In this document: in pieces, positions 7,350 to 16,267 of the stretch
Layout: the number at the start of each line of letters is the position of its first letter
How positions within the stretch are numbered: position 1 is the stretch's first letter
DNA from: Pseudorhodobacter sp.
GTDB lineage: Bacteria; Pseudomonadota; Alphaproteobacteria; Rhodobacterales; Rhodobacteraceae
NCBI GenBank assembly: GCA_029254215.1
Contig: JAQWYA010000092.1
Location: 1-41,672, forward strand
Length of the DNA stretch: 41,672 bases
Direction: 5' to 3'
Notes under the pieces: model-generated
What the model saw: the letters and a program-made list of their open reading frames with translations, nothing else
Told to the model about the DNA's origin: nothing
The model's database searches: none
Program-made: the position numbers and the translations under genes

Positions 7350-8951
7350 TCATTCAGCGGGGACGAGCGCGTTGTCGCTGGCCGTTTCCGGCTGCGCACG
7401 AACGGTCATCCACAGGTTGTAGCACATGATGATCGCACCCGAGAGGAACATGAGCCCTCCAAGTCCGCGCACCACATACATCGGGAATTTGGCACTTACG
7501 GTATCGGCGAAAGCGTTCACAAGGAAGCCGTTCGCATCCACTTCACGCCACATCAGGCCTTCCATGATCCCGGTAACCCACATCGAGGAGGCGTAAAGAA
7601 CGATCCCGATCGTGGCCAGCCAGAAGTGCCAGGACACCAGCTTGAGGCTGTAAAGCCCGGCACGGTTCCACAGTTTCGGCACAAGGAAGTACAGCGCGCC
7701 GAAGGTGATCATGCCGTTCCAGCCCAAAGCGCCGGAGTGAACGTGACCAATGGTCCAGTCGGTGTAGTGGCTCAGCGAGTTCACGGCCTTGATCGACATC
7801 ATCGGGCCTTCAAAGGTCGACATGCCGTAGAAGCCGATGGAAACCACCATCATCCGGATGATCGGATCGGTGCGCAGCTTGTCCCAGGCGCCGCTCAGCG
7901 TCATCAGACCGTTGATCATGCCACCCCAGGAGGGCATCCACAGCATGATCGAGAAGATCATCCCGAGGGTCGAGGCCCAATCCGGCAGTGCCGTGTAGTG
8001 CAGGTGGTGCGGACCAGCCCAGATATACAGGAAGATCAGCGCCCAGAAGTGGATGATTGACAGCTTGTAGCTGAAGACCGGGCGTTCGGCCTGCTTCGGC
8101 ACGAAGTAGTACATCATGCCCAGAAAGCCTGCGGTCAGGAAGAAGCCCACGGCGTTATGGCCATACCACCACTGCACCATCGCATCCTGCACGCCCGAAA
8201 AGACCTGAACGGATTTGGAACCCCAGATCGAAACCGGGATGCTGAGGTTGTTGAACACATGCAGCATCGCCACGGTGACGATGAAGGAAAGGTAGAACCA
8301 GTTGGCCACATAGATATGCGGCTCCCGGCGCTTGATAATCGTGCCCAGGAACACGGCAAGATAGGCCAGCCACACGATCGTCAGCCACAGGTCAACATAC
8401 CATTCCGGCTCGGCATATTCTTTGGATTGGGTCGCACCCAGCAGATAGCCGGTTGCCGCAAGGACAATCACCAACTGATAGCCCCAGAAGACGAACCAGC
8501 CCAGATTGCCGCCCCAGAGCCGTGCCGCACTTGTGCGCTGCACCACATAGAAAGAGGTTGCGATCAGCGCGTTGCCGCCAAAGGCAAAAATCACCGCCGA
8601 GGTGTGCAAGGGCCGCAGACGGCCAAAGTTGGCATAGCCTTGCGCCCATTCAAAATTGAGGGACGGGAAGGCCAGCTGGAACGCGATAATCACGCCGACC
8701 AGAAACCCCACGACTCCCCAAAGCGACGTGGCGATCACGCCGTAGCGTACCACCCCGTCGAAATATTCATTCTCCGGTGTTGCTGCGCGCGGTTCACCCA
8801 CGCGGCGAATGGACCACAAGAACAGCCCTCCCGCCACCAGCATCACCGTGAGCGCATTGACCATATAGGCCGGGTCGCGCGCATAGTTTGCCGCAATCGC
8901 CGCCATAAGCGTGATCAGGGCCAACGCGACCAGTTTAACGTATTCCCACAT
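7350..8951 (-). CDS. ccoN: cbb3-type cytochrome c oxidase catalytic subunit CcoN (subunit I)
   Basis: 533 residues from ATG 8949-8951 ([10 protein letters not shown]...), preceded by AAGGGA. Upstream in-frame residues to 9041 lack family similarity and cover the probable promoter, so they are excluded. Twelve-helix heme-copper oxidase fold: RPLHTSAV carries a heme b ligand (His116), [11 protein letters not shown] and AGPHHLHY supply CuB ligands, and [11 protein letters not shown] carries heme ligands. This subunit reduces O2 to water and pumps protons. It is the first gene of ccoNOQP. An FNR box at 9056-9069 and a TAGAAA -10 at 9029-9034 give a predicted transcript start near 9021. Confidence 0.97.
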   Translation of the reverse strand: MWEYVKLVALALITLMAAIAANYARDPAYMVNALTVMLVAGGLFLWSIRRVGEPRAATPENEYFDGVVRYGVIATSLWGVVGFLVGVIIAFQLAFPSLNFEWAQGYANFGRLRPLHTSAVIFAFGGNALIATSFYVVQRTSAARLWGGNLGWFVFWGYQLVIVLAATGYLLGATQSKEYAEPEWYVDLWLTIVWLAYLAVFLGTIIKRREPHIYVANWFYLSFIVTVAMLHVFNNLSIPVSIWGSKSVQVFSGVQDAMVQWWYGHNAVGFFLTAGFLGMMYYFVPKQAERPVFSYKLSIIHFWALIFLYIWAGPHHLHYTALPDWASTLGMIFSIMLWMPSWGGMINGLMTLSGAWDKLRTDPIIRMMVVSIGFYGMSTFEGPMMSIKAVNSLSHYTDWTIGHVHSGALGWNGMITFGALYFLVPKLWNRAGLYSLKLVSWHFWLATIGIVLYASSMWVTGIMEGLMWREVDANGFLVNAFADTVSAKFPMYVVRGLGGLMFLSGAIIMCYNLWMTVRAQPETASDNALVPAE

Positions 8952-9055
8952 TTTGCGTCCCTTCGTCTTGTCTTGTGCCCTTGTCAGAATCGGCGCAGAC
9001 CACGCCCAGGCATTAATTGACACTTCGCTTTCTACCGGCATGACGGCAAGCCGCC

Positions 9056-9069
9056 TTGATCCATATCAA
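9056..9069 (-). promoter_or_regulatory. FNR box of the ccoNOQP promoter
   Basis: TTGATCCATATCAA is a perfect TTGAT-N4-ATCAA match centred at 9062.5. On the minus strand a TAGAAA -10 element (9034 to 9029) lies 21 bases beyond it. That is class II geometry with a start near 9021 and a leader of about 70 bases to the ccoN ATG. Confidence 0.9.
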
Positions 9070-9087
9070 TGAATTGGCACGAACTTC

Positions 9088-9101
9088 TTGATGCGGGTCA
9101 A
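9088..9101 (+). promoter_or_regulatory. FNR box of the universal stress protein promoter
   Basis: TTGATGCGGGTCAA matches TTGAN6TCAA and is centred at 9094.5. A TAAATT -10-like element begins 22 bases downstream at 9124. The predicted start is near 9136, about 24 bases before the ATG at 9160. It lies only 18 bases from the ccoN box, so the two divergent promoters have separate sites. Confidence 0.8.
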
Positions 9102-9159
9102 AGCAGAGACATTTGCGATGCGCTAAATTTCCGCTGTCTGAAAAAAGGGGGAACGGGAA

Positions 9160-10008
9160 ATGGCGTATAAATCTGTACTGACGATTGGCACCTCAGCCGA
9201 AAGTGCCAAGCGGGTCTTTGCCGCCGCGGCCAAGTTTGCCATGGCACAGGATGGCCATCTGGATGGGTTGGCTCTTGGGGTTGACCGCACCCAGCTTGGC
9301 TACAGCTATGTCGGCGCGGGCGCGGTCTTGACCCAGATGACGCAAGAACGGGCGGAAGCGGATGCCAAAGCGGTCGAAGCGGCGATGACAGCCGCCGCCG
9401 CTGAGGCGCCGGAAAGCCTGCGATGGTCGGTTGAAAGTGCGGTGACCATGATCGGAAGTATCGCCGATCTGGTCGCCGCAAGGGCGCGGTTCGCGGATCT
9501 GGTCGTCTTGCAAAAACCCTATGGAGAGCAGCGGTTTATCGAAGATGAAGCGGTTGTGGAGGCCGCTTTGTTCGAGGCGCAAGTGCCTGTGATGATCCTG
9601 CCCGACACGCTTGCTGCCGATAAAATCGAGGGGCGCCGGGTGATCCTTGCCTGGAACCAAGGCCGGGAGGCCATGACCGCCACCCGGCTCGCACTGCCGA
9701 TGTTGCAGGCGGCGGAGCGTGTGACAATCACGGTCGTTGACCCGCCAGCCCATGGGCCCGAACGCTCTGACCCCGGTGGCGCTTTGTGCCAGATGCTGGT
9801 GCGCCATGGGGTCCGGGCCGAAGTCTCTGTGTTGGCGCGCACAATGCCGCGCGTCTCGGACGTCTTGCAACGCCAGATCACCGATCTGGACGCGGATCTG
9901 CTGGTGATGGGGGCTTACGGGCATTCGCGACTGCGCGAGGCCGTTTTAGGCGGGGCCACCCGCCATATGCTGGAACAGGCCAAGATCCCGGTTTTGATGG
10001 CCCATTGA
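9160..10008 (+). CDS. Tandem universal stress protein (UspA family)
   Basis: 282 residues, about twice a single Usp domain, so two tandem domains (about 1-145 and 150-282). The second half keeps the end pattern DADLLVMGAYGHSRLREAVLGGATRHML. It fits the ATP-binding loop GxxG-x9-G except that the last Ser/Thr position is Gly. The first half lacks a clear loop. The start follows GGGAA. It is divergent from ccoN with its own FNR box, an arrangement known in R. sphaeroides, so it is probably induced at low oxygen. The ligand is unknown. Confidence 0.88.
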   Translation: MAYKSVLTIGTSAESAKRVFAAAAKFAMAQDGHLDGLALGVDRTQLGYSYVGAGAVLTQMTQERAEADAKAVEAAMTAAAAEAPESLRWSVESAVTMIGSIADLVAARARFADLVVLQKPYGEQRFIEDEAVVEAALFEAQVPVMILPDTLAADKIEGRRVILAWNQGREAMTATRLALPMLQAAERVTITVVDPPAHGPERSDPGGALCQMLVRHGVRAEVSVLARTMPRVSDVLQRQITDLDADLLVMGAYGHSRLREAVLGGATRHMLEQAKIPVLMAH

Positions 10009-10025
10009 AGCGCTTCTGAACAAGC

Positions 10026-10060
10026 GCCGCGCAAAGGGGCATCGAACCCCTTTGCGCGGC
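10026..10060. terminator. Strong bidirectional hairpin between convergent usp and fnrL
   Basis: Perfect 14-bp stem GCCGCGCAAAGGGG/CCCCTTTGCGCGGC with a 7-base loop, 18 bases after the usp stop and 57 bases after the fnrL stop on the other strand. No T-run follows on either side, so termination efficiency is uncertain, but its place between convergent genes suggests a terminator or 3'-end stabiliser. Confidence 0.65.
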
Positions 10061-10116
10061 ATCTCCATGGACTGCCGAAAGCTCAGAGTTTTGACGATCC
10101 GAGGCCTATAATGCCA

Positions 10117-10863
10117 TCAGGCCAGCATTCCGCCATCGCTGTCATCGCCCGCTTCTTCAAGCAGCCGGTCCATGCTGGTGACGGTCACATGACGCTTGCC
10201 TTCCAGCGCGATGACCCCATCACGTTTCAGCGCCGAAATCTGCCGGCTAACCGTTTCCAGCGTCAGCCCCAGATAATCGGCCATTTCTTCACGCGTCAGC
10301 GGCAGTTCAAACACCGCCCCGCCCTGCATCGTCTTGAGCTGAAGCGTCGCATCGCGCCGCGCGATGATGGCAAGCAGGCTCGCGATCTTTTCCCGCGCCG
10401 TCTTGCGGCCAAGCAACAGCATCCATTCGCGCGCTGCGTCCAATTCATCCAGCGTCATCTCCAGCAATCGCTGGGCGATATGCGGCGTTTTGATCATCAT
10501 GTCTTCAAACGGTTTCTTGCGAAAACAACACATGACCAGATCGGTTGTCGCTGTCACATCATAGGCCGCCGTAACCCTGCCCGGCCGCCCGACAAAATCG
10601 GAGGGCAGCAAAAGCCCGACCATCTGACGACGGCCATCTTCCATCGTTTGGGTCAGCGTCGCGATCCCTGTGACGACCGAGGCCACGAAATCCATCTTGT
10701 CGCCGGACCAGATCACGGTCTGCCCCGCCTGATAGCTGCGGTAATACTTGATCTGCTCCAGCGCTGTCAGCTCGTCCGCCTCGCAGCGCGCGCAAACAGC
10801 CCTATGCCTGATCGGGCAATCACCACAATCTTGCAAGAATGCACCGGTTTCACCTTGGGCCAT
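10117..10863 (-). CDS. fnrL: Oxygen-sensing transcription regulator FnrL (Crp/Fnr family)
   Basis: 248 residues. N-terminal cysteines 13, 16 and 24 (Cys27 also present) plus Cys112/113 supply the oxygen-labile [4Fe-4S] cluster in the FnrL pattern. A cyclic-nucleotide-binding-fold domain is followed by a dimer helix and a C-terminal HTH (LTREEMADYLGLTLETVSRQ). There Glu203, Ser206 and Arg207 form the E-xx-SR motif that reads TTGAT half-sites. It should activate ccoNOQP, ccoGHIS, usp and hemN when oxygen is low. An FNR box begins 13 bases upstream of its own ATG, overlapping the space in front of its ribosome-binding site, which suggests negative autoregulation. Confidence 0.95.
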   Translation of the reverse strand: MAQGETGAFLQDCGDCPIRHRAVCARCEADELTALEQIKYYRSYQAGQTVIWSGDKMDFVASVVTGIATLTQTMEDGRRQMVGLLLPSDFVGRPGRVTAAYDVTATTDLVMCCFRKKPFEDMMIKTPHIAQRLLEMTLDELDAAREWMLLLGRKTAREKIASLLAIIARRDATLQLKTMQGGAVFELPLTREEMADYLGLTLETVSRQISALKRDGVIALEGKRHVTVTSMDRLLEEAGDDSDGGMLA

Positions 10864-10875
10864 GTTACTTTCCGT

Positions 10876-10889
10876 TTGATCTGCATCAA
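10876..10889. promoter_or_regulatory. FNR box shared by fnrL and hemN
   Basis: TTGATCTGCATCAA is a perfect consensus centred at 10882.5 in the 60-base gap between the divergent genes. For hemN, class II spacing (+41.5) puts the transcript start at 10924, the A of its ATG. For fnrL the site is only 13 bases from the start codon, too close for activation and suited to repression. Confidence 0.9.
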
Positions 10890-10923
10890 TGCCGATACCA
10901 GTTTTGCACGGCAGACTACAAAT

Positions 10924-12279
10924 ATGAACATAGAAATGCAGCTCAAGCGCCTCGGACTATTTGACGCGCGTGTCCCAAGATATACAAGCTATCCGACGGC
11001 GCCGCATTTCGCAGGTGGCGTGGGAAATCACCAGTTTACCCAATGGGTTGAGGCGATCCCCGAGGGATCGTCCATTTCTGTGTACATGCATGTCCCATTT
11101 TGCCGCAGGCTGTGCTGGTTTTGCGCCTGCCGCACGCAAGGCACCTCCAGCGATCAGCCGGTTCGGGCCTATGTCCAAAGCCTGAAGGCGGAACTGGCGA
11201 TCTTGCGGCGGCATCTGGCCCCCAATATCACCTTATCCAGCCTGCATTGGGGCGGCGGCACGCCCACAATTCTGTCCGCCGATCTGATCGAGGATTTGGC
11301 AAAGGCGGTGTTCGATGTGGCCCCACTGGCCCCCGGCGGTGCGTTTTCCGTTGAAATCGACCCGAATGAGATTGACGCCTCGCGGCTTGATGCGCTGGCC
11401 CGTGCCGGGATGAACCGCGCCTCGCTTGGCGTGCAGGACTTTGATCCCACCATCCAGCAAACCATCGGGCGGCTGCAAAGCTATGACCTTACCAAGCAGA
11501 TCAGCGACATGCTGCGGGACCGGGGGATCACCAGCCTCAACACCGATATTCTGTTCGGGCTGCCGCATCAGACGCGGACAAGCATTGCGGATTCGGTCCA
11601 GAAGCTGCTCACCCTCTCGCCGGATCGTGTGGCGCTTTATGGCTATGCGCATGTGCCGTGGATGTCGCGGCGCCAGCAGATGATTCCGTCCGAGGCCATG
11701 CCCACCCCGGAAGAACGTCTTGCCCTGTTTGAGGTGGCGCGGGAATTGTTCGAATGGGATGGCTACGCCGAAATCGGGATTGATCATTTTGCCCGCCCCG
11801 ATGACGGGCTGGCACGGGCGCAGGCGACGCGACGCTTGCGGCGAAACTTTCAGGGCTACACCGATGATGGGGCTGAGGTGCTGATCGGGCTTGGGGCCTC
11901 TTCGATCTCTCGGTTTCCGCAAGGGTTCGCGCAGAATACCAGCGCCACGTCAGACTATACGAAATCCATACGGGACGGGCAGTTTGCCACCCAGCGCGGT
12001 CACAGGTTTGACGGCGAGGACCTTTTGCGCGGGCGCATCATCGAGGCCTTGATGTGCGATTTCCGCGTCGATCGCGCCGACTTGCTAGCAAGGTTCAACA
12101 CGCCCCCCGAAAGGATTTCCGAACTGCTGGAGCAGGCGAAAGCGCAATTCGGGGCCTTGGTCCGGTTGGATGACGTTGGGCTTTCCATCCCGAAAGAGGC
12201 CCGGCCCCTGACCCGGATGATCGCGCGGGCTTTCGACAGCTATGACCAGAACAAGGTCCAACACTCCACCGCGATCTGA
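10924..12279 (+). CDS. hemN: Oxygen-independent coproporphyrinogen III dehydrogenase HemN
   Basis: 451-residue radical-SAM enzyme that decarboxylates coproporphyrinogen III to protoporphyrinogen IX without oxygen, in heme synthesis. Cluster motif CRRLCWFC gives Cys60, Cys64 and Cys67. Tyr54 and GGGTPT (110-115) serve SAM binding, and ASLGVQDF and ALYGYAHVPW are family segments. Usual length for HemN. The start at ATG 10924 (MNIEMQLKRLGLF) fits homologues, but neither it nor ATG 10936 has a Shine-Dalgarno sequence. The long frame upstream of 10924 runs antisense through fnrL and is excluded. Divergent from fnrL with an FNR box between. In R. sphaeroides a gene of this kind is called hemZ. Confidence 0.93.
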   Translation: MNIEMQLKRLGLFDARVPRYTSYPTAPHFAGGVGNHQFTQWVEAIPEGSSISVYMHVPFCRRLCWFCACRTQGTSSDQPVRAYVQSLKAELAILRRHLAPNITLSSLHWGGGTPTILSADLIEDLAKAVFDVAPLAPGGAFSVEIDPNEIDASRLDALARAGMNRASLGVQDFDPTIQQTIGRLQSYDLTKQISDMLRDRGITSLNTDILFGLPHQTRTSIADSVQKLLTLSPDRVALYGYAHVPWMSRRQQMIPSEAMPTPEERLALFEVARELFEWDGYAEIGIDHFARPDDGLARAQATRRLRRNFQGYTDDGAEVLIGLGASSISRFPQGFAQNTSATSDYTKSIRDGQFATQRGHRFDGEDLLRGRIIEALMCDFRVDRADLLARFNTPPERISELLEQAKAQFGALVRLDDVGLSIPKEARPLTRMIARAFDSYDQNKVQHSTAI

Positions 12280-12321
12280 CGCCGGCGGATTGCCGAAATC
12301 CCGCCAAGGCAAAGCGCGCCC

Positions 12322-13560
12322 TCAGCCCTTTGCGCGAGCGGGGTCGAAGCTTTCGACAAAATCGATCATTTGCGGCAGACAGATGCTGTTCAGGTCGTAA
12401 TTTTGCAAAATCGTCTCCCGCGCGGCTTTGCGCAGAGGCATGAATTTCTGCGGGTCGGCCAAGGCTTCGATCAGCGTGCTGGACCATGTTTTCACATCGA
12501 AGAAATCCACCAAAAGGCCGTTCTTGCCATGGGTGATCATCTCTTGCACGGGTTCGGTTTTGGACCCGACAACCAGCGCGCCCGCCGACATTGCCTCCAT
12601 CATCGACCAAGACAGAACGAAGGGATAGGTCAGATAGGCATGGGCCCGGCTGATCTGCATCAGCGCCACGAAATGCGGATAAGGGATCTGGCCCAGAAAA
12701 TGCACGCGGCTCAGATCGATCTGATCCTTCACCTCGTTCAGAAAAATCTCTTTCCAAGTGCGTCCGTCTGACGGCGGATCACCATAGCTGATCCCGGTTC
12801 CGCCAACGATCATCACCTGCGCATTCGGGCGGGCGCACAGAATCTCGGGCAAAGCGCGCATGAAAACATGATAACCGCGGTAGGGTTCAAGATTGCGGTT
12901 CACGAAGGTCAGAACCTCATCCCCGGCGCGGATCTTCTGACCATTGGGCAGGGTCAAACTGGCATCGGGATTGGGCTTCATCACCTCGGTGCGGACCCCG
13001 TCAAAGATCACCTTGATCTGCGATTGCAACGCCTTGGGGTGCCGGCTTGCCTGCCACTTGGTCGGGGAAAGACCGGCATCCGCGTGCAAAAGCCCCTGTG
13101 CCAGATGCGCGGCCTTGCCTTGCGCGAGCAAGACCTGATCAAAGCCTTCGCGCCGAAACTCAGGGTCGAAATCGGCATCGGAATCGCGGCCGCGATAGTA
13201 GAATTCAGCATAGGCGATGAGCTTGGCATCCGGCCAAACCTCTTTCAGGAACAAGGTCTCACCCCAGCCTGAATGCCCGAAAATCACATCGGGGGTGTAG
13301 TTGTACTTGTCGCGCATCTGGGTTGCGGCCCGCGCGACAATCGTTCCGCGGTCCGTCATATGGGTAAAGGTGCGCCCGATCCGCGTTTCGCGGGGGTTTG
13401 GCAGCGTATCGGTATAGGCATATTTTAGCGTCGCAATCCCCGTTTCGGCCGGGTTCTGCTTGTCGGTCAGCACCTGCACGACATGCCCCCGCGCCTTCAG
13501 CGCAGGAGCCAGATAGAGGAATTGTCCGGGAAAATTCTGGTGAACGAACAGAATCTTCAC
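12322..13560 (-). CDS. GT4-type glycosyltransferase coupled to the Yej transporter operon
   Basis: 412 residues with the two-domain GT-B glycosyltransferase pattern: N-terminal [21 protein letters not shown], and a C-terminal nucleotide-sugar domain with TFVNRNLEPYRGYHVFMRAL and the family segment YPFVLSWSMMEAMSAGALVV near residues 316-335. Donor and acceptor are not deducible. The start is GTG 13558-13560, which shares GTGA with the yejF stop, so translation is probably coupled. A cytosolic glycosyltransferase is an odd last gene for a peptide ABC transporter operon. It converges with hemN after 42 bases. Confidence 0.82.
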   Translation of the reverse strand: MKILFVHQNFPGQFLYLAPALKARGHVVQVLTDKQNPAETGIATLKYAYTDTLPNPRETRIGRTFTHMTDRGTIVARAATQMRDKYNYTPDVIFGHSGWGETLFLKEVWPDAKLIAYAEFYYRGRDSDADFDPEFRREGFDQVLLAQGKAAHLAQGLLHADAGLSPTKWQASRHPKALQSQIKVIFDGVRTEVMKPNPDASLTLPNGQKIRAGDEVLTFVNRNLEPYRGYHVFMRALPEILCARPNAQVMIVGGTGISYGDPPSDGRTWKEIFLNEVKDQIDLSRVHFLGQIPYPHFVALMQISRAHAYLTYPFVLSWSMMEAMSAGALVVGSKTEPVQEMITHGKNGLLVDFFDVKTWSSTLIEALADPQKFMPLRKAARETILQNYDLNSICLPQMIDFVESFDPARAKG

Positions 13561-15167
13561 GCGCCAGCACCATGGCCGAATGCGGCCTTCATCAAGGTGC
13601 GTGTGTAGTCCGTCTTGGGGGCGTCAAATACCTCAGCCCCTTCGCCCGCTTCAATCACATCGCCTTGTTTCATCACAATCACCTTATGCGCCAATGCCCG
13701 CACGACCCGAAGATCATGGCTGATGAACAAATAGGCCAAACCCTGCTTGCGTTGCAACTGCCGGAGCAATTCCACAATCTGCACCTGCACGGTCATGTCC
13801 AGCGCCGAGGTGGGTTCATCCAGCACGACCAGTTTGGGCCGCAGGATCATCGCCCGCGCAATCGCCACGCGCTGGCGCTGCCCGCCCGAAAACTCATGCG
13901 GATAGCGGCCCATGGCTGTCGGGTCGAGGCCAACCTCAGTTAGGATTTCCGCCACCATCTCGCGCGCGGTGCGCCCCGGAGGCGTGCCATGAACGCCCAG
14001 CCCCTCGGCGATGATCTGTTCAATCGTCATGCGCGGCGAGAGACTGCCATAGGGGTCTTGAAACACCACCTGCATATCGCGCCGCAGATCGCGCAGGCGC
14101 TTGGCGGGCCATCCCTGCACGTCCTGCCCCATGAACACCACCGGCCCGTTTGACGGGATCAACCGCAGAATCCCCAGCGCCAGCGTGGTCTTGCCAGACC
14201 CGCTTTCCCCAACGATGCCAAGGGTTTCCCCGGCTCTGACCGACAGCGAGGCGTCATTGACCGCCTTCACGTGACCCACCGTGCGGCGCAGAAAACCGCG
14301 CTGAATAGGGAACCATATCCGCAACCCTTCGGTGCGCACGATCTCGGGGGCATTTTCTGGCGCAGGTTCGGGGCGGCCTTTGGGTTCGGCGGCCAGCAGT
14401 TTTTGCGTATAGGGATGTTGCGGGTTTGCGAAAATCTTGGCCGCCGGGCCTTGTTCAACGATCTCGCCGCCCTGCATCACGCAAACCCTGTCCGCGATGC
14501 GGCGCACCACGCCCAGATCATGGGTGATGAACAAAAGGGACAGCCCTTCGCGTTCCTTCAACTCGGCCAGCAGATCAAGGATCTGCGCCTGAATCGTCAC
14601 GTCCAGCGCGGTCGTCGGCTCATCCGCGATCAGCAATTCCGGCCCGTTGGCCAGCGCCATCGCGATCATCACCCGCTGCCGCTGCCCGCCCGACAATTGA
14701 TGAGGATAGGCCCCCAGCCGCGATTCGGCGTCCCGAATGCCGACCTTGTCCAGCAGCTCCAGAATGCGCGGCCGGGCCGCCGTTGCATCAAGCCCCTGAT
14801 GCAGCGCAAGGCTTTCGGCAAGCTGCTTTTCGATGGTGTGGAGCGGGTTCAGGCTCGTCATCGGCTCTTGAAAAATGAAGCTGATGTCATTGCCGCGCAC
14901 CCGGCGCAGATCCGCCTCGGGCGCGCCGATCATCTGGGTGCCGCGATACTGGACGGACCCTTCGACCCGCGCGCTATCGGGCAGCAAGGACACGGTCGAC
15001 AAAGCTGTGACCGACTTGCCAGACCCGCTTTCGCCGACCAAGGCCACGGTCTCGCCCCGCCCAACATGAAACGAGACATTCCTGACCGCAGTCGTTTCCG
15101 CCCCGTCCTGACGGAAATGGATCGACAGGTTTTCAACCGTCAGAACGGCAGTGTCTTTACCTGTCAT
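13557..15167 (-). CDS. yejF: ABC transporter ATP-binding protein YejF (two fused ATPase domains)
   Basis: 536 residues with two complete ABC ATPase domains in one chain. The first has Walker [11 protein letters not shown], signature LSGGQRQRV and Walker [13 protein letters not shown]. The second has [18 protein letters not shown] and [12 protein letters not shown]. Each is followed by an oligopeptide-type C-terminal piece. It energises import by YejB/YejE. Fusion of the DppD- and DppF-like halves is typical of YejF and related microcin C transporters. ATG 15165-15167 overlaps the yejE stop as ATGA, and the stop overlaps the glycosyltransferase GTG. Confidence 0.93.
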   Translation of the reverse strand: MTGKDTAVLTVENLSIHFRQDGAETTAVRNVSFHVGRGETVALVGESGSGKSVTALSTVSLLPDSARVEGSVQYRGTQMIGAPEADLRRVRGNDISFIFQEPMTSLNPLHTIEKQLAESLALHQGLDATAARPRILELLDKVGIRDAESRLGAYPHQLSGGQRQRVMIAMALANGPELLIADEPTTALDVTIQAQILDLLAELKEREGLSLLFITHDLGVVRRIADRVCVMQGGEIVEQGPAAKIFANPQHPYTQKLLAAEPKGRPEPAPENAPEIVRTEGLRIWFPIQRGFLRRTVGHVKAVNDASLSVRAGETLGIVGESGSGKTTLALGILRLIPSNGPVVFMGQDVQGWPAKRLRDLRRDMQVVFQDPYGSLSPRMTIEQIIAEGLGVHGTPPGRTAREMVAEILTEVGLDPTAMGRYPHEFSGGQRQRVAIARAMILRPKLVVLDEPTSALDMTVQVQIVELLRQLQRKQGLAYLFISHDLRVVRALAHKVIVMKQGDVIEAGEGAEVFDAPKTDYTRTLMKAAFGHGAGA

Positions 15168-16264
15168 TGGAACGTCTTTCGCGGATCAAAGGCATCGCGG
15201 ACACCTTCAAAGATGAACACCAAAAGCGACAACATGATCGCAAAGACAAAGAAGGCGGTAAACCCAAGCCAAGGCGCCTGAAGGTTTTGCTTGGCCTGCA
15301 AGGTCAACTCCCCCAAAGACGGGGCAGAGGCCGGAAGGCCAAAGCCCAGAAAGTCCAGCACGGCAAGCGACCCGATGGTGCCCGTGATGATGAAAGGCAC
15401 CATGGTCAGCGTGGCAACCATTGCGTTGGGCAACACATGGCGGAACATGATCACCCGGTCCGACACGCCCAGCGCACGGGCCGCACGCACATATTCAAAG
15501 TTGCGCGCCCGCAGAAATTCGGCCCGCACCACGCCGACAAGGGCCGTCCAGCCAAACAGCACCATCAAGCCGACCAATAGCCAGAAATTCATCTGCCAGA
15601 TCGCCGCGACAATGATGATGATGTAAAGGCTCGGGGTCGATCCCCACAACTCGATCACGCGTTGGAACAAGAGGTCCGTCAGACCGCCGAAATAGCCCTG
15701 AACCGCCCCCGCCGCGATCCCGATCACACTGGTCAGAAGGGTAACGATCAGCGCGAAGGCCACCGAAAGCCGGAAGCCATAGATCACCCGCGCCAGCACG
15801 TCGCGTGCGGTGTTATCCGTTCCCAACCAATGGTTTGCATCGGGCGGGGATGGGGCTGCGCGGCCAATATCGTTGATCGTGTTATAGCTATAGGGGATCA
15901 GCGGCCACAGGATCCAGCCCGGCTCCGCCCCCTCCAGCGTTCCGGCATCCAAGGCAGCGAGGGAGCCTTCGGGATCGTCCAGACAATCCACCACGCCGCC
16001 CGACCGGATCAGACAGCGCACCTCGGGGTCGCGATATTTGGCCTCGGTCCGGAAGTCGCCCCCAAAGGCGGTTTCCGGATAGAATTGCAAAAACGGCGTA
16101 TGCAATTCGCCACGATAGCTGACCAGCAGCGGTTTTTCATTGGCCAGCATCTCGGCACAAAGTGACAGGCCGAACAGGATCGAGAACAGAACCAAGGACC
16201 AGACCGCACGACGGTTCGCCTTGAAATTGCGCCAGCGGCGTTGATTGAGAGGGGAAAGCGCCAT
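15164..16264 (-). CDS. yejE: ABC transporter permease YejE (DppC family)
   Basis: 366-residue inner-membrane permease with an N-terminal helix, a long periplasmic insert containing GTDNTARDVLARVIYGFR, and five further helices. The cytoplasmic coupling EAA-like loop reads ARNFEYVRAARALGVSDRVI, then HVLPNA. The extended loop between helix 1 and the core is usual in YejE compared with DppC. It pairs with YejB; the gap to yejB is 3 bases. Confidence 0.92.
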   Translation of the reverse strand: MALSPLNQRRWRNFKANRRAVWSLVLFSILFGLSLCAEMLANEKPLLVSYRGELHTPFLQFYPETAFGGDFRTEAKYRDPEVRCLIRSGGVVDCLDDPEGSLAALDAGTLEGAEPGWILWPLIPYSYNTINDIGRAAPSPPDANHWLGTDNTARDVLARVIYGFRLSVAFALIVTLLTSVIGIAAGAVQGYFGGLTDLLFQRVIELWGSTPSLYIIIIVAAIWQMNFWLLVGLMVLFGWTALVGVVRAEFLRARNFEYVRAARALGVSDRVIMFRHVLPNAMVATLTMVPFIITGTIGSLAVLDFLGFGLPASAPSLGELTLQAKQNLQAPWLGFTAFFVFAIMLSLLVFIFEGVRDAFDPRKTFQ

Positions 16265-16267
16265 GGG

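Noticed and set aside
6345-8060. 571-codon plus-strand frame
   Set aside because: Antisense to ccoO, ccoQ and ccoN, with shadow composition and no plausible ribosome-binding site.
10111-10923. Upstream extension of the hemN frame
   Set aside because: It is antisense to fnrL, and HemN homology begins at MNIEMQLKRL (10924).
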